A stretch of 64,000 nucleotides of DNA from contig JBKECO010000014.1 in NCBI GenBank assembly GCA_047974745.1, positions 43,443-107,442 of the forward strand, written 5' to 3'. This document shows, piece after piece, positions 1 through 8,042 of this stretch; positions within the stretch are counted from its first letter, which is position 1; each line of letters starts with the position of its first letter. The translations under genes and the position numbers were made by a program. The notes beneath the pieces are model-generated. The model was not told where the DNA came from and made no database searches. It saw only the letters and a program-made list of their open reading frames with translations. Origin of the DNA: JBKECO01 sp047974745. GTDB taxonomy: Bacteria; Bacillota; Clostridia; Lachnospirales; Lachnospiraceae.

Positions 1-23
1 AATGATTTTTTAAATTTCTTCAT
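1..23 (-). CDS. Start of a gene running off the left edge (partial)
   Basis: On the minus strand an ATG at position 23 follows an AGGAG-type ribosome binding site (complement of about 32-38) at normal spacing, and the frame stays open to the window edge, giving MKKFKKS. A lysine-rich start like this fits a signal peptide, and the gene lies downstream of a surface-protein operon, so a secreted or membrane protein is possible. Too little is present to assign a function. Confidence 0.5.
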
Positions 24-218
24 ATTATTCTTCTCCTTTTACAAGTAACACTAGGAAATTCAACTATATATGACAGAACACAATAATAGTTGCATCATAT
101 AGTCCTTTAGTATGATACTTTTTTTGTATTTTATTATGATTTTTATACATATTGCCAAACTTGTTCCAAAAGACATGATTTATGTGACAGAAAACCAATT
201 GTTCACAATTTTTTTCAC

Positions 219-259
219 AAAAAAAGACAGGGCGCCTTCCACTCTCCCCTGCCTTTTTT
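219..259 (-). terminator. Rho-independent terminator of the surface-protein operon
   Basis: A-run and CAGGG at 219-232 pair with CCCTG and T-run at 247-259, giving a hairpin bordered by A and T runs. It lies about 80 bases past the stop of the VWA-domain gene, so it probably ends that minus-strand operon; it could also work in the other direction. Confidence 0.7.
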
Positions 260-340
260 ACAAAATGCTGACTCAGATTTTGTCTCTTTTTCTCCAGCGC
301 TGTTTATTCTAAATCAAATGTTATTCAGATGTCATACCTT

Positions 341-2899
341 TCAGATTTCTGAATATTTTTTGCTCTTTCTGTAGATAACAATACACAGTAAGCCAGTGAG
401 GGAACTAAGTATCAATAAGATCCAACCCCAGACATTCGAACCATCCTTCGTATCTGGTATGCTCGAAGCTGAAGTTACAACAGTGGTGGTAGTGGGTGTT
501 GCTGCAGCCTTTGTCTTGTTCTGGAAAACGGGTATTCCGCTGTATGCCTTTCCGTCCTTTTGATAACTGACAACTGCACTGTAGTCATCCGACTGTGTGA
601 CAATAATTTTCACCAGATAGGAAGATTCATCATAGGCAATCGCACTGTCCTTTCCCACCTTCTCGGTAATGGTGAAACGATAGGTACCTGCTGCGGCAAA
701 TGAAAGTTCATCAAATGTAATCGATCCATCCTTGTTTTTCTTTGTCTGAATGACATTTCCAGTTTCATCCTTTAGCACAAAAGTGAATTTACTGCCAGAG
801 GGTGCTTTCCCATCCAGAGTTTTCTTGGCAGTAAGCGAAACTGTTGCAGGTGTGGCAACAATCACTTCCTCTGCAGGCCGATCGTTATTAAACGATGCAG
901 TTGCCACGGTATCTGTAGTGATAGACCCCTGCGCAATTGTTGCATTTGTGCCGTTTACTGTAACTGTGTATCCGCTATTATCACTTTCCGTTACCGTATA
1001 TTGAACTCCAGCTGGCAGGTCCGTCGCCGCTGCACTCTCACCAGCCTTTAATTGGAATGTGGCAACACCATTTTCAAAAATCATAGTTCCATAAGTTCCT
1101 GCAATGGTACTGTCGCTCAACGTAACGGTAAATGGAAATGCTTTCGTTGTACTTGCACCATCTCCTGAAACAGTTTTACTTACCGTCAGTCCACCTGTAT
1201 CTTCTTCCTCACTGCTTAACTCTATTCTTATTTGTGGTGATGGGATGGAAAGTTCCGTAACAGTCGTTTCCAATGTGTCCCCATCAATCTTATTGTATCT
1301 AAGATTTGCACTTTCATTTGTGTCATACAGATAGCTTCCCTGTTCCCCAAACATGACACTTTCTTTGAGCTTGGAATAGAAACTTAATCTTCCACCCGCT
1401 TCTGTAACACTATCGCACATCCAGGAAATCCTTTGACCATCCACTATTAGTAGCTCTGATGGCAGATCTGCAAGGGAGGTGTACGCTACTTCTCCGACAG
1501 TAATCGGATGATCTGCATCACATATGATCTCAAGCTCATCTGCAATCACATCTGTCAGTACTGCTCCATGGGTCGGAGTGATTTGTTGAACTAGTGCCTG
1601 TTTAAAGTAATCCTTGAATTCTTCCACATCATTGAAATCTTTATAGTGATCCGTGTCAGTAGCCATCTGTTGTAAGATTCCTATCCCGCCGGCCTGAAGA
1701 CCAACACAATAGAGTTTCGAATTCGTATTATTCTTTACATTATCTGCGCCATTGATTGCATTTCCTTGATTGGGTTCTCCATCCGAAACAAAAATTGTAA
1801 ATGCTTTTCTAGAAGTGTCACTTCTGGCATTTAAAAACTCAGCTGCCTTATTGAGTCCACTTTCATAGTTTGTGATTGCAAGCGTAGAAGCGGTAGGCAG
1901 AGCAGCCTCTACATCCGTCAAGCTGTTAGTAAAATCTAATGCAGTCCCATCCTTCGTGCCAAACATACCCGGCCCAGCAGTGGAAGCAAAGGTAATGACT
2001 GCTATACGATTCCCTGTATTTGCACTCATAATTTCACTAGACATACTAGACACTGACTCGTGTAATACCATCATTCTGTCATAACATCCATCTACGCTGC
2101 TCCAGGGCGAAGAATAGTAAAACCCTGTTTCAGGAGAAGCAGGAATACTGTTATAATTCGCTCCATCAAATGAATAATGATGATCCTGAGGCTTCCATGC
2201 TCCTATCTTTTTATACTTTTCCATAGCTTGTGTACTTCCAAAGAGATCCGAAGCCGGATCCTTCATTTCGCTTGGCAGCGAGAGGGCGTATTTTGTCTCG
2301 AATGCACTCCACTGGCTGGATGAGATTGTATACCACGGAATAGCTCCACCGAACTCATCTGACATCTTAAAATAGACTCCAGTTCCCGTAGCACCCCAAG
2401 TCCCTTCCGGAATGTGGTAATAATGGTCTGCATGTAAACAGGGCATGGTGGATGCCGCACCCGCACCACTATAAAGCGAATATGCTGAGTCATTGATCCA
2501 CATGGACATACTGGCTGAAACATCCAGCACCAGCACCACATCAATTTCTTGCTTTACTGGCTTTGTCGCGACATCAAAAATCGTTTTTACAATTCCGTTT
2601 CGTGCATCTTCTTCATCTTCAAACGCTGCGTTTTTTGTTACCCCTGCTTCTCCAGTAAGAATTGCACTAATCAGTTCACTGATTGATGTACCAAACTCTT
2701 TTTCCTCTCCAATTGACACTTCCTCAGACAGGTGATTCAGCACTGTGAGACTGCTGGTACTATTTACTCCTGTTTGAGCATTCGTTCTTATAACGCTGAC
2801 AGTCTTCGTTTCATCAGCATGAACAGGACTAGGCAGCAATGGCAGACACAGGCCAACTACTAATAACATGGATAACATCTTTACCTTCATTTTTTTCAT
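341..2899 (-). CDS. VWA-domain surface protein with pilin-type (Spy0128/FctA-like) domains
   Basis: About 852 residues. The start chosen is the ATG at 2899, about 10 bases after a GGGGG ribosome binding site; frames upstream stay open but lie on top of that site. A signal peptide is followed by a von Willebrand A domain with a MIDAS motif (DVSAS, near residue 126 of this start), an Ig-like domain starting LTVSKTVSGDG, and a Spy0128/FctA-like domain starting SLTAKKTLDGK. The C-terminus has IPDTK, a hydrophobic stretch and RKSKK, which resembles a non-canonical sortase signal. VWA plus pilin-type domains are typical of Gram-positive pilus tip adhesins. It is second in an operon with the LRR adhesin. 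No sortase gene is visible in the window. Confidence 0.8.
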   Translation of the reverse strand: MKKMKVKMLSMLLVVGLCLPLLPSPVHADETKTVSVIRTNAQTGVNSTSSLTVLNHLSEEVSIGEEKEFGTSISELISAILTGEAGVTKNAAFEDEEDARNGIVKTIFDVATKPVKQEIDVVLVLDVSASMSMWINDSAYSLYSGAGAASTMPCLHADHYYHIPEGTWGATGTGVYFKMSDEFGGAIPWYTISSSQWSAFETKYALSLPSEMKDPASDLFGSTQAMEKYKKIGAWKPQDHHYSFDGANYNSIPASPETGFYYSSPWSSVDGCYDRMMVLHESVSSMSSEIMSANTGNRIAVITFASTAGPGMFGTKDGTALDFTNSLTDVEAALPTASTLAITNYESGLNKAAEFLNARSDTSRKAFTIFVSDGEPNQGNAINGADNVKNNTNSKLYCVGLQAGGIGILQQMATDTDHYKDFNDVEEFKDYFKQALVQQITPTHGAVLTDVIADELEIICDADHPITVGEVAYTSLADLPSELLIVDGQRISWMCDSVTEAGGRLSFYSKLKESVMFGEQGSYLYDTNESANLRYNKIDGDTLETTVTELSIPSPQIRIELSSEEEDTGGLTVSKTVSGDGASTTKAFPFTVTLSDSTIAGTYGTMIFENGVATFQLKAGESAAATDLPAGVQYTVTESDNSGYTVTVNGTNATIAQGSITTDTVATASFNNDRPAEEVIVATPATVSLTAKKTLDGKAPSGSKFTFVLKDETGNVIQTKKNKDGSITFDELSFAAAGTYRFTITEKVGKDSAIAYDESSYLVKIIVTQSDDYSAVVSYQKDGKAYSGIPVFQNKTKAAATPTTTTVVTSASSIPDTKDGSNVWGWILLILSSLTGLLCIVIYRKSKKYSEI

Positions 2900-2969
2900 T
2901 GATTTCATTCCCCCTATGTGTTCGTTTCGCAATTTATTACACCTGTGATACCCGAATATCTATTTGGGA

Positions 2970-5372
2970 TCAACTTTTTCTATGGTTCCTCCTTCCCACT
3001 ATGATAACTGTCCATGGTATTCCAATCAGAAGGATTCCACTCAATATAAATAGGATCGTAAAAACCGTCGGATAACTTTCATCATCTGTTAGTGGCAGAT
3101 CCCCTTCAGCCTGCTCAGTCTGTGAAACAGTGGTTGTAATGTCCGATACGATCGTTGTTTTTTTAATTGTGTGTGTATTTGTGATGGTAAATGTATCTTC
3201 ACTATATGTAATTTTGTATTTTGAGGGTACTGCGACTTGTTTTACAGCATAAGTAACCTGTAAGTCTCCTTCAAATGCAGAAAGTGAACTCCATGTGTAA
3301 GTCCAATTATTTGCAGCTGTAACTATGACAGCATCGCCGTATGTTTGCGTATTTCCATTTACTGAATAATATAGCTGGACTAATACAGAATCTGGTCGTA
3401 TTTCATCTCGGTCATCTTCATCAACCCATAGGATCGTGACTGTTTTACTGACCGTTTCAGTGATCGTTTTTTTTGTATTTATAATTGTTCCAAAATCCCT
3501 GACTGCAGCTCCTGAGCGTTCTTTGTCCAGAGAAAAAGGAAATTCCTCAGCCGACAAAGAATATCCTGCTGGTGCATTCACCTCTTTCAGGAAATAACTT
3601 CCAGAAGGAAGATTGATCACACAGAGACCTCCCTCGGTATCTGTAATTAAGGGATCCGTGCCCTGGGAGTCATAATAAAAGAATCGGATGCCCTTCACCG
3701 TTATTTCCGTAAATCCAGAAAGCTTTTCCTTTTCTTCGTTGTAGAGTTCGAACTCAGCACCCTGTAATACCTTGCTTTGATCTTCTGCGTCGACCTTCCT
3801 GAATTTCGCTCCCCGAATCATTTCTTCTGCCAGAAGATACACGATTTCAGTATCGGAAACAGTAAAGGAATCGAACTGACCTTTTCCGGAATAATAACCA
3901 GTTGGAACGGAAACCTCCCTCAAAAAATAGGTCGTATCTGCCCAAAGCTGACTTAAGGTAGCGGCGCCAAGTAAGTCTGTTGTGATAGCTGTAATAGTTC
4001 CACTTGGATCAAAAACATACTTTCCTTCCTCTAATCGAAAGGTGACTGGTGATGATTCGCCCTCGGCGTAGATCTCATAAGAAACACCAGCTAATAGTCC
4101 TTTTATTCCAGATGGATCTTTCAAAATGTCGCTAATGGTGTTACTGTACAATGAATCGGAACTATAGATTTGGACATCTGTTCCGATTTTCCGAAAAACA
4201 GGCTCAATTCCACTCAAATCGTATATTAAGTATTCTTTGTATACTCCTGCATCGAGTTGAAAATAGCGAAAGCCATTACCAGGTAACTGTTCTGTCTGGA
4301 TTGCTGTATTCCAATCGTAGAATGGGACATCCGTCTTATCCACTTCAGGAATATTCCAGCCTGTAAAAACATATCCATTTTTTATTGGAATATTTTCTTC
4401 TTTATATAGGAAGTCAACCATCTCCGTTTTTGTCAAAAAGCTCTTCCCGTATAAAGCAGATGTTCCATCTGCAAAATGTACTTCTGGGTCGTCAGAAAGA
4501 TCAACAAGTAGAACATCCTGATTTCGATACATATTATAAACCGGATCGCTTAGGCCAGACTCATGCAGTCTGTCACTACTCCAATTATAATTTGTGTAAT
4601 TCGGCAGCATGCTGCCATTCACAGAATCTGAAGTGCCCGGTCGGATGACTGCCATCGGCAGATACTCCACCAATGCCCCGGTAGCAGGGTCTGTATAATA
4701 GAAGCTTCCTGCTCCGATGTAGACCATTCTGCTTTTTGGATATATGAATTCCCTTAAGTCAGAATTATTCTCAAATGCCGGAGTTGAGAATTCGAGAGGC
4801 ATGATACCATCTGCGATCACTACGGTATGTATTTGATTTGATGCAAAGGAATACATTTGCAGCCTTCTGACACTGCCTGGCAACTGCAATACCGTCAACT
4901 GATTATTCATAAATGCATCATCCCCAACGATTTCCACTCCATCCAGAATTGTCAGATCCTTCAGTTGATTATTTTGGAAAGAACCTCTGCTGATTTCATA
5001 GATACTTCCAGGAATCATGACAGATGTCAGGGAATTATCAGCAAATGCATATTCTCCTATCGTTGTAAGTGCTGACTCAAATGTCACACTTGTGAGTCCT
5101 TGGTTTTGAAATGCATTGGCACCGATATTTTTTACTTCGACCCCGCCAATTGTTTCTGGTATTTCAAGTACACCTCCCAATGCAGTGCCACTATATCCCG
5201 CTGCAAATCCGGTAATTGTGTTGCTTGCAGCATCAAATGAAAATGCTGATTCTATTGTTGCCGCTACAGCATTTGAAGAGTGATCGTCTCTTGACACAAA
5301 TCCTGTAATCAGCAAAATCAGTAGTACAGCCGTAATTGATTTTGCCCATGCAATCCACTTTCTTCTCCACAT
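2970..5372 (-). CDS. Leucine-rich-repeat (LRR_5) adhesin with SpaA/Cna-B-like domains
   Basis: 800 residues, start supported by GGAGG seven to eight bases upstream. An N-terminal signal segment (residues 10-27) is followed by BspA/LRR_5-type repeats (about 60-215; recurring IGANAF, IGEYAF and similar). A region with a GYVFTGWN motif comes next, then two or more SpaA/Cna-B-type domains (about 420-620, with FRLEEGKYVF and GAEFELYNEE) and a further Cna-B-like domain (about 630-740). The C-terminus is LPLTD, a hydrophobic segment and RRNHRKS, so wall anchoring by a sortase is likely. It is probably co-transcribed with the VWA gene 70 bases downstream. Role inferred: host or surface attachment. 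Binding partner unknown. Confidence 0.8.
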   Translation of the reverse strand: MWRRKWIAWAKSITAVLLILLITGFVSRDDHSSNAVAATIESAFSFDAASNTITGFAAGYSGTALGGVLEIPETIGGVEVKNIGANAFQNQGLTSVTFESALTTIGEYAFADNSLTSVMIPGSIYEISRGSFQNNQLKDLTILDGVEIVGDDAFMNNQLTVLQLPGSVRRLQMYSFASNQIHTVVIADGIMPLEFSTPAFENNSDLREFIYPKSRMVYIGAGSFYYTDPATGALVEYLPMAVIRPGTSDSVNGSMLPNYTNYNWSSDRLHESGLSDPVYNMYRNQDVLLVDLSDDPEVHFADGTSALYGKSFLTKTEMVDFLYKEENIPIKNGYVFTGWNIPEVDKTDVPFYDWNTAIQTEQLPGNGFRYFQLDAGVYKEYLIYDLSGIEPVFRKIGTDVQIYSSDSLYSNTISDILKDPSGIKGLLAGVSYEIYAEGESSPVTFRLEEGKYVFDPSGTITAITTDLLGAATLSQLWADTTYFLREVSVPTGYYSGKGQFDSFTVSDTEIVYLLAEEMIRGAKFRKVDAEDQSKVLQGAEFELYNEEKEKLSGFTEITVKGIRFFYYDSQGTDPLITDTEGGLCVINLPSGSYFLKEVNAPAGYSLSAEEFPFSLDKERSGAAVRDFGTIINTKKTITETVSKTVTILWVDEDDRDEIRPDSVLVQLYYSVNGNTQTYGDAVIVTAANNWTYTWSSLSAFEGDLQVTYAVKQVAVPSKYKITYSEDTFTITNTHTIKKTTIVSDITTTVSQTEQAEGDLPLTDDESYPTVFTILFILSGILLIGIPWTVIIVGRRNHRKS

Positions 5373-5414
5373 TGTTACTCCTCCATAATACCTATTCGTA
5401 AATTCCTATATTAC

Positions 5415-5482
5415 ATACTAACTGCCTATGTGTTTTTTGTGGGCAAGTTGTTCTAAAACACCCTAAAAATGTACCAGAACAC
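5415..5482 (-). promoter_or_regulatory. Putative promoter and tandem operator of the surface-protein operon
   Basis: Read on the plus strand, TGTTCTAAAACAC (5449-5461) and TGTACCAGAACAC (5470-5482) are direct repeats spaced 21 bases apart, the two-helical-turn spacing typical of OmpR-family sites. A weak -10 (TAGTAT, complement of 5415-5420) lies 29 bases downstream. Two nearby regulator genes carry a related motif at the same distance from their -10 boxes. The binding protein is inferred, not shown. Confidence 0.45.
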
Positions 5483-5567
5483 CATTTTCCTTTCTTTTGT
5501 TATGTTATTTTCGTATTTGATTAATAAATCAAAAAATAGATGCATTTTCGACTATTTATTTTCACAT

Positions 5568-5595
5568 AAAAAAAGCAGGGTATGTTTCCCTGCTT
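5568..5595 (-). terminator. Terminator after the stand-alone winged-helix gene
   Basis: AAGCAGGG at 5573-5580 pairs with CCCTGCTT at 5588-5595; on the minus strand the hairpin is followed by a run of seven T. It lies 25 bases past the stop of the gene ending at 5620. Confidence 0.8.
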
Positions 5596-5619
5596 ATATT
5601 GTCTATCCATTTGCACTGA

Positions 5620-5943
5620 TTACAGAATTTTAACTTCCAAATCTCTGCCTTTTTCAAATTTATAGCCCACCTTCGATACTGTTTTGATGATACTCCGATC
5701 TTTATCGATCTTCATTCTAATCATTTTAATATAGGTGTCAATTACACGGGGGTTCCCATCATACTCTGCCCCCCATACATGATTGATTATTTCACTTCTA
5801 GTCACGACCTTATTTGGATTGGATATAAAGTAAGTTAGCAGATGATATTCCTTATTTGTAAGTTTAATCAGCTTGTCACTTAGTTGAACCTGACCAAGAA
5901 ATGGATCAATCGTTATCTTTGCTGTGTGATTTTTTTCACTCAT
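5620..5943 (-). CDS. Stand-alone OmpR-type winged-helix DNA-binding protein
   Basis: 107 residues; the start is the ATG at 5943, seven bases after GGGAGG. The whole protein is one Trans_reg_C winged-helix domain (KLTNKEYHLLTYF, VVTRSEIINHVWG, VIDTYIKMIRMKI, ISKVGYKFE-like end). There is no receiver domain, which is usual for OmpR-family response regulators. It closely resembles the C-terminal half of the two neighbouring regulators and lies 56 bases after the first, so it may be co-transcribed. Likely a DNA-binding regulator not controlled by phosphorylation; targets unknown, with the adjacent surface operon the first guess. Confidence 0.75.
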   Translation of the reverse strand: MSEKNHTAKITIDPFLGQVQLSDKLIKLTNKEYHLLTYFISNPNKVVTRSEIINHVWGAEYDGNPRVIDTYIKMIRMKIDKDRSIIKTVSKVGYKFEKGRDLEVKIL

Positions 5944-5999
5944 ACTTTCGCCTCCCATGTGTCTTTGTCTTCCTGTCTTTTTTGTTTCTCTCCTGCTAT

Positions 6000-6689
6000 C
6001 TACTCCTGACTACCAACGACCTCCATTCCAGGTTCTATCGAAAGAAGATATCCTACTTTCTGTACTGTGATCAGGTGTCTGCTGTGGATTCCCAGTTTTT
6101 TTCTAAGTATCTTTATATGGGTGTCAACAAGCCTCTCGCTTCCTTCAAAGGTTTTTCCCCACAGGTTTTCCAGTAATTCTTTTCGCCTTAAGACATTGTT
6201 TCGATTGGTTAGCAATAATTTAAAAAGCTCATATTCCATGGAAGCAAGTTTTAGAGTATTTCCATTAAAAACAACCGTGCGTGTGATTGGGTCTAATAGG
6301 ATGCCTCTTCTTTTCACCTCATAGTCTCTGGAGACAATTTCTTTTTTCTCAGTCAGTTGTTTGATTTTATTATAGAGCTGCTGTGTTTGAAATGGTTTTT
6401 CGATATAATCGTCAAATCCCAATGTCTCGTCAATGATAGAGTTCTTTTCACCCAATCCAATAAACACAGCATTTGTCTTCTTTTTTATACATCTGCCGAG
6501 AGGATACAGATCTCCGCCTAAGGCGGTCATATCAATAATCACGATGTCTGGGCATACATAGGAGACATTATTTAGAATATTTTTTTCTGAATCTTCAAAG
6601 TAGACCTCATATTTTTCCATTTCAATCAGTGACTTGAGTTGATCCTTCAATTTATTATTTTCCACGACAATCGACAATTTTTTCTTCAT
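6000..6689 (-). CDS. Orphan OmpR-family regulator with atypical receiver domain (paralogue 1)
   Basis: About 229 residues from the ATG at 6689, nine bases after GGAG. Residues 1-115 form a receiver-like domain and 130-225 a winged-helix DNA-binding domain. The phospho-acceptor Asp53 (VIIDMTA) and Lys98 (EKPF) are present. The acidic pair expected after the first strand is replaced by Glu-Asn, and the switch Thr/Ser is missing (GLGEKN). This is typical of receivers that do not use normal phosphorylation. No histidine kinase is nearby. The neighbour at 7019 is a close paralogue, so the pair arose by tandem duplication. Its promoter carries the same motif as the surface operon. Confidence 0.8.
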   Translation of the reverse strand: MKKKLSIVVENNKLKDQLKSLIEMEKYEVYFEDSEKNILNNVSYVCPDIVIIDMTALGGDLYPLGRCIKKKTNAVFIGLGEKNSIIDETLGFDDYIEKPFQTQQLYNKIKQLTEKKEIVSRDYEVKRRGILLDPITRTVVFNGNTLKLASMEYELFKLLLTNRNNVLRRKELLENLWGKTFEGSERLVDTHIKILRKKLGIHSRHLITVQKVGYLLSIEPGMEVVGSQE

Positions 6690-6796
6690 TTGAAAATTCT
6701 CCATAATCAGTATTTATCTGCGAGCAAGTGTTCTTTCACCACGTTCCAATTTTTGGTCTGTCGCATAAATCTTGACACTATTTTGTTATTTTTCAA

Positions 6797-6845
6797 ATTA
6801 TAACAACTTGCATGGAATATTTTTCCTAAATGTTCCACAAAACAC
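6797..6845 (-). promoter_or_regulatory. Promoter and putative operator of regulator paralogue 1
   Basis: On the minus strand TATAAT (complement of 6797-6802) is a good -10 box. A motif read on the plus strand as TGTTCCACAAAACAC (6831-6845) ends 29 bases upstream of it, the same distance as for the second paralogue and for the surface operon. This position suits an activator site. The rest of the 6705-7018 gap holds nothing else I can identify. Confidence 0.5.
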
Positions 6846-7018
6846 TCAAAATGTCACTAATTGCATTTTTGAGGTCTTATAAATCATTCGTCGAATGCCT
6901 GAATCAAATCTCCTTATTCTTGTTTCTTATGCGTCTTACCAATATAAAAACGAGTACAATAGAAGTAGAACAGAACGTAAGATCACTCTGTAGCATTAGT
7001 GATTTCGTAGTAAATTTT

Positions 7019-7711
7019 TCACTGATTCTGGCTGATAATAATCTCGATCTCAGGATCGACCGAAAGAAGATATCCGACCTTTTGTACTGTAATCAACTGA
7101 CTACTGTAGACTCCAAGCTTTTTTCGAAGCAGCTTAATATGAGTATCTACAAGTCGTTCACTTCCGACAAATGCTTCTCCCCATAGATTTTCCATAAAAC
7201 ACTTCCGTTCTACGACATGATTTCTATTGAGCAGCAGTAATCGTAATAATGCAAATTCCATCGGAGCCAGATTCAATATGTTACCATTAAAAATGACTGA
7301 ATGAACATTAGAGTCAATAATGATACTCCTTTTACTTTCCTCCGTCTCTTTGGACACGATTTCTTTCTTCTGGGAAAGTCGCTTGATTTTATTGTACAGC
7401 TGCTGTGTCTGAAAAGGTTTTTCGATATAGTCGTCAAATCCTAGCGTTTCGTCAATTAAAGTATTCTTTTCTCCCAATCCGATAAACACTGCATTTGTCT
7501 TCTTTTTGATGCACCGGCCAAGTGGATATAGATCTCCACCTAATGCTGTCATATCGATGATTACGATATCAGGACGGACATAGGTCACATTATTTAAAAT
7601 GTTTCTTCTGGAATCCTCAAAATAAACATCATATTTTTCCATTTCCACCAGGGACTTGATCTGATCCTTGAGTCTGTCGTTCTCAACAACGATTGATAAT
7701 TTTTTCTTCAT
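7019..7711 (-). CDS. Orphan OmpR-family regulator with atypical receiver domain (paralogue 2)
   Basis: About 230 residues from the ATG at 7711, nine bases after GGAG. Same architecture as its neighbour: a receiver-like N-terminus with Asp53 and Lys98 kept but Glu-Asn in place of the acidic pair, then a winged-helix domain. The receiver halves of the two proteins are nearly identical. The linker and DNA-binding halves differ more, so the two may bind different DNA sites while sharing an input. It has its own promoter 60 bases upstream of the start. The signal sensed is unknown. Confidence 0.8.
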   Translation of the reverse strand: MKKKLSIVVENDRLKDQIKSLVEMEKYDVYFEDSRRNILNNVTYVRPDIVIIDMTALGGDLYPLGRCIKKKTNAVFIGLGEKNTLIDETLGFDDYIEKPFQTQQLYNKIKRLSQKKEIVSKETEESKRSIIIDSNVHSVIFNGNILNLAPMEFALLRLLLLNRNHVVERKCFMENLWGEAFVGSERLVDTHIKLLRKKLGVYSSQLITVQKVGYLLSVDPEIEIIISQNQ

Positions 7712-7770
7712 AAACATGTTCTCCATAATCTTTATTCACTCTCATATATATTTGATGTGATGTCATTCAA

Positions 7771-7820
7771 ATTATAACAAGTTATGGTAAAAATTCTTTC
7801 TATATGTTCCATAAAAACAA
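7771..7820 (-). promoter_or_regulatory. Promoter and putative operator of regulator paralogue 2
   Basis: TATAAT (complement of 7771-7776) is preceded, 29 bases upstream on the minus strand, by a motif read on the plus strand as TGTTCCATAAAAACAA (7805-7820). Sequence around both elements resembles the promoter of paralogue 1, so some of the similarity may simply reflect the duplication. Confidence 0.5.
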
Positions 7821-7903
7821 TTCGGATGTCATTACTTACAGGTCTTTCTAAAATGCTGCTGCCTCATGAGAATCCAAATAGGTGGGAGAATTGTGGGAGG
7901 GGA

Positions 7904-7963
7904 GGCACGAAACAAACCGCAATCAATAAAGTAAAGGTCGGCATGTTTTACCACCTTAACCAT
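7904..7963 (+). repeat. Diverged copy of a dispersed repeat (copy 1 of 3)
   Basis: Begins GGCACGAAACAA and shares its first part and its ACCACCTTAACCAT-like end with the copy at 63205; the middle is longer. It lies just past the terminator of the Pel-like operon and points back toward it. Confidence 0.5.
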
Positions 7964-7975
7964 GGTTACGGTATC

Positions 7976-8008
7976 AAAAAAAGAGATGCTATCCTGCACC
8001 TCTTTTTA
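7976..8008 (-). terminator. Terminator of the Pel-like operon
   Basis: An A-run plus GAGATGC at 7976-7989 pairs, with one mismatch, with GCACCTC and T-run at 7996-8007. It lies 35 bases past the cotH stop and would work on the minus strand, and perhaps both ways. Confidence 0.7.
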
Positions 8009-8042
8009 CAAATTTCTTTCTATATTCAAAAAACTGTATTGA

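Noticed and set aside
6705..7018. Plus-strand open frame across the regulator promoter (6830-7186)
   Set aside because: It runs antisense into a clear regulator gene and has no ribosome binding site.
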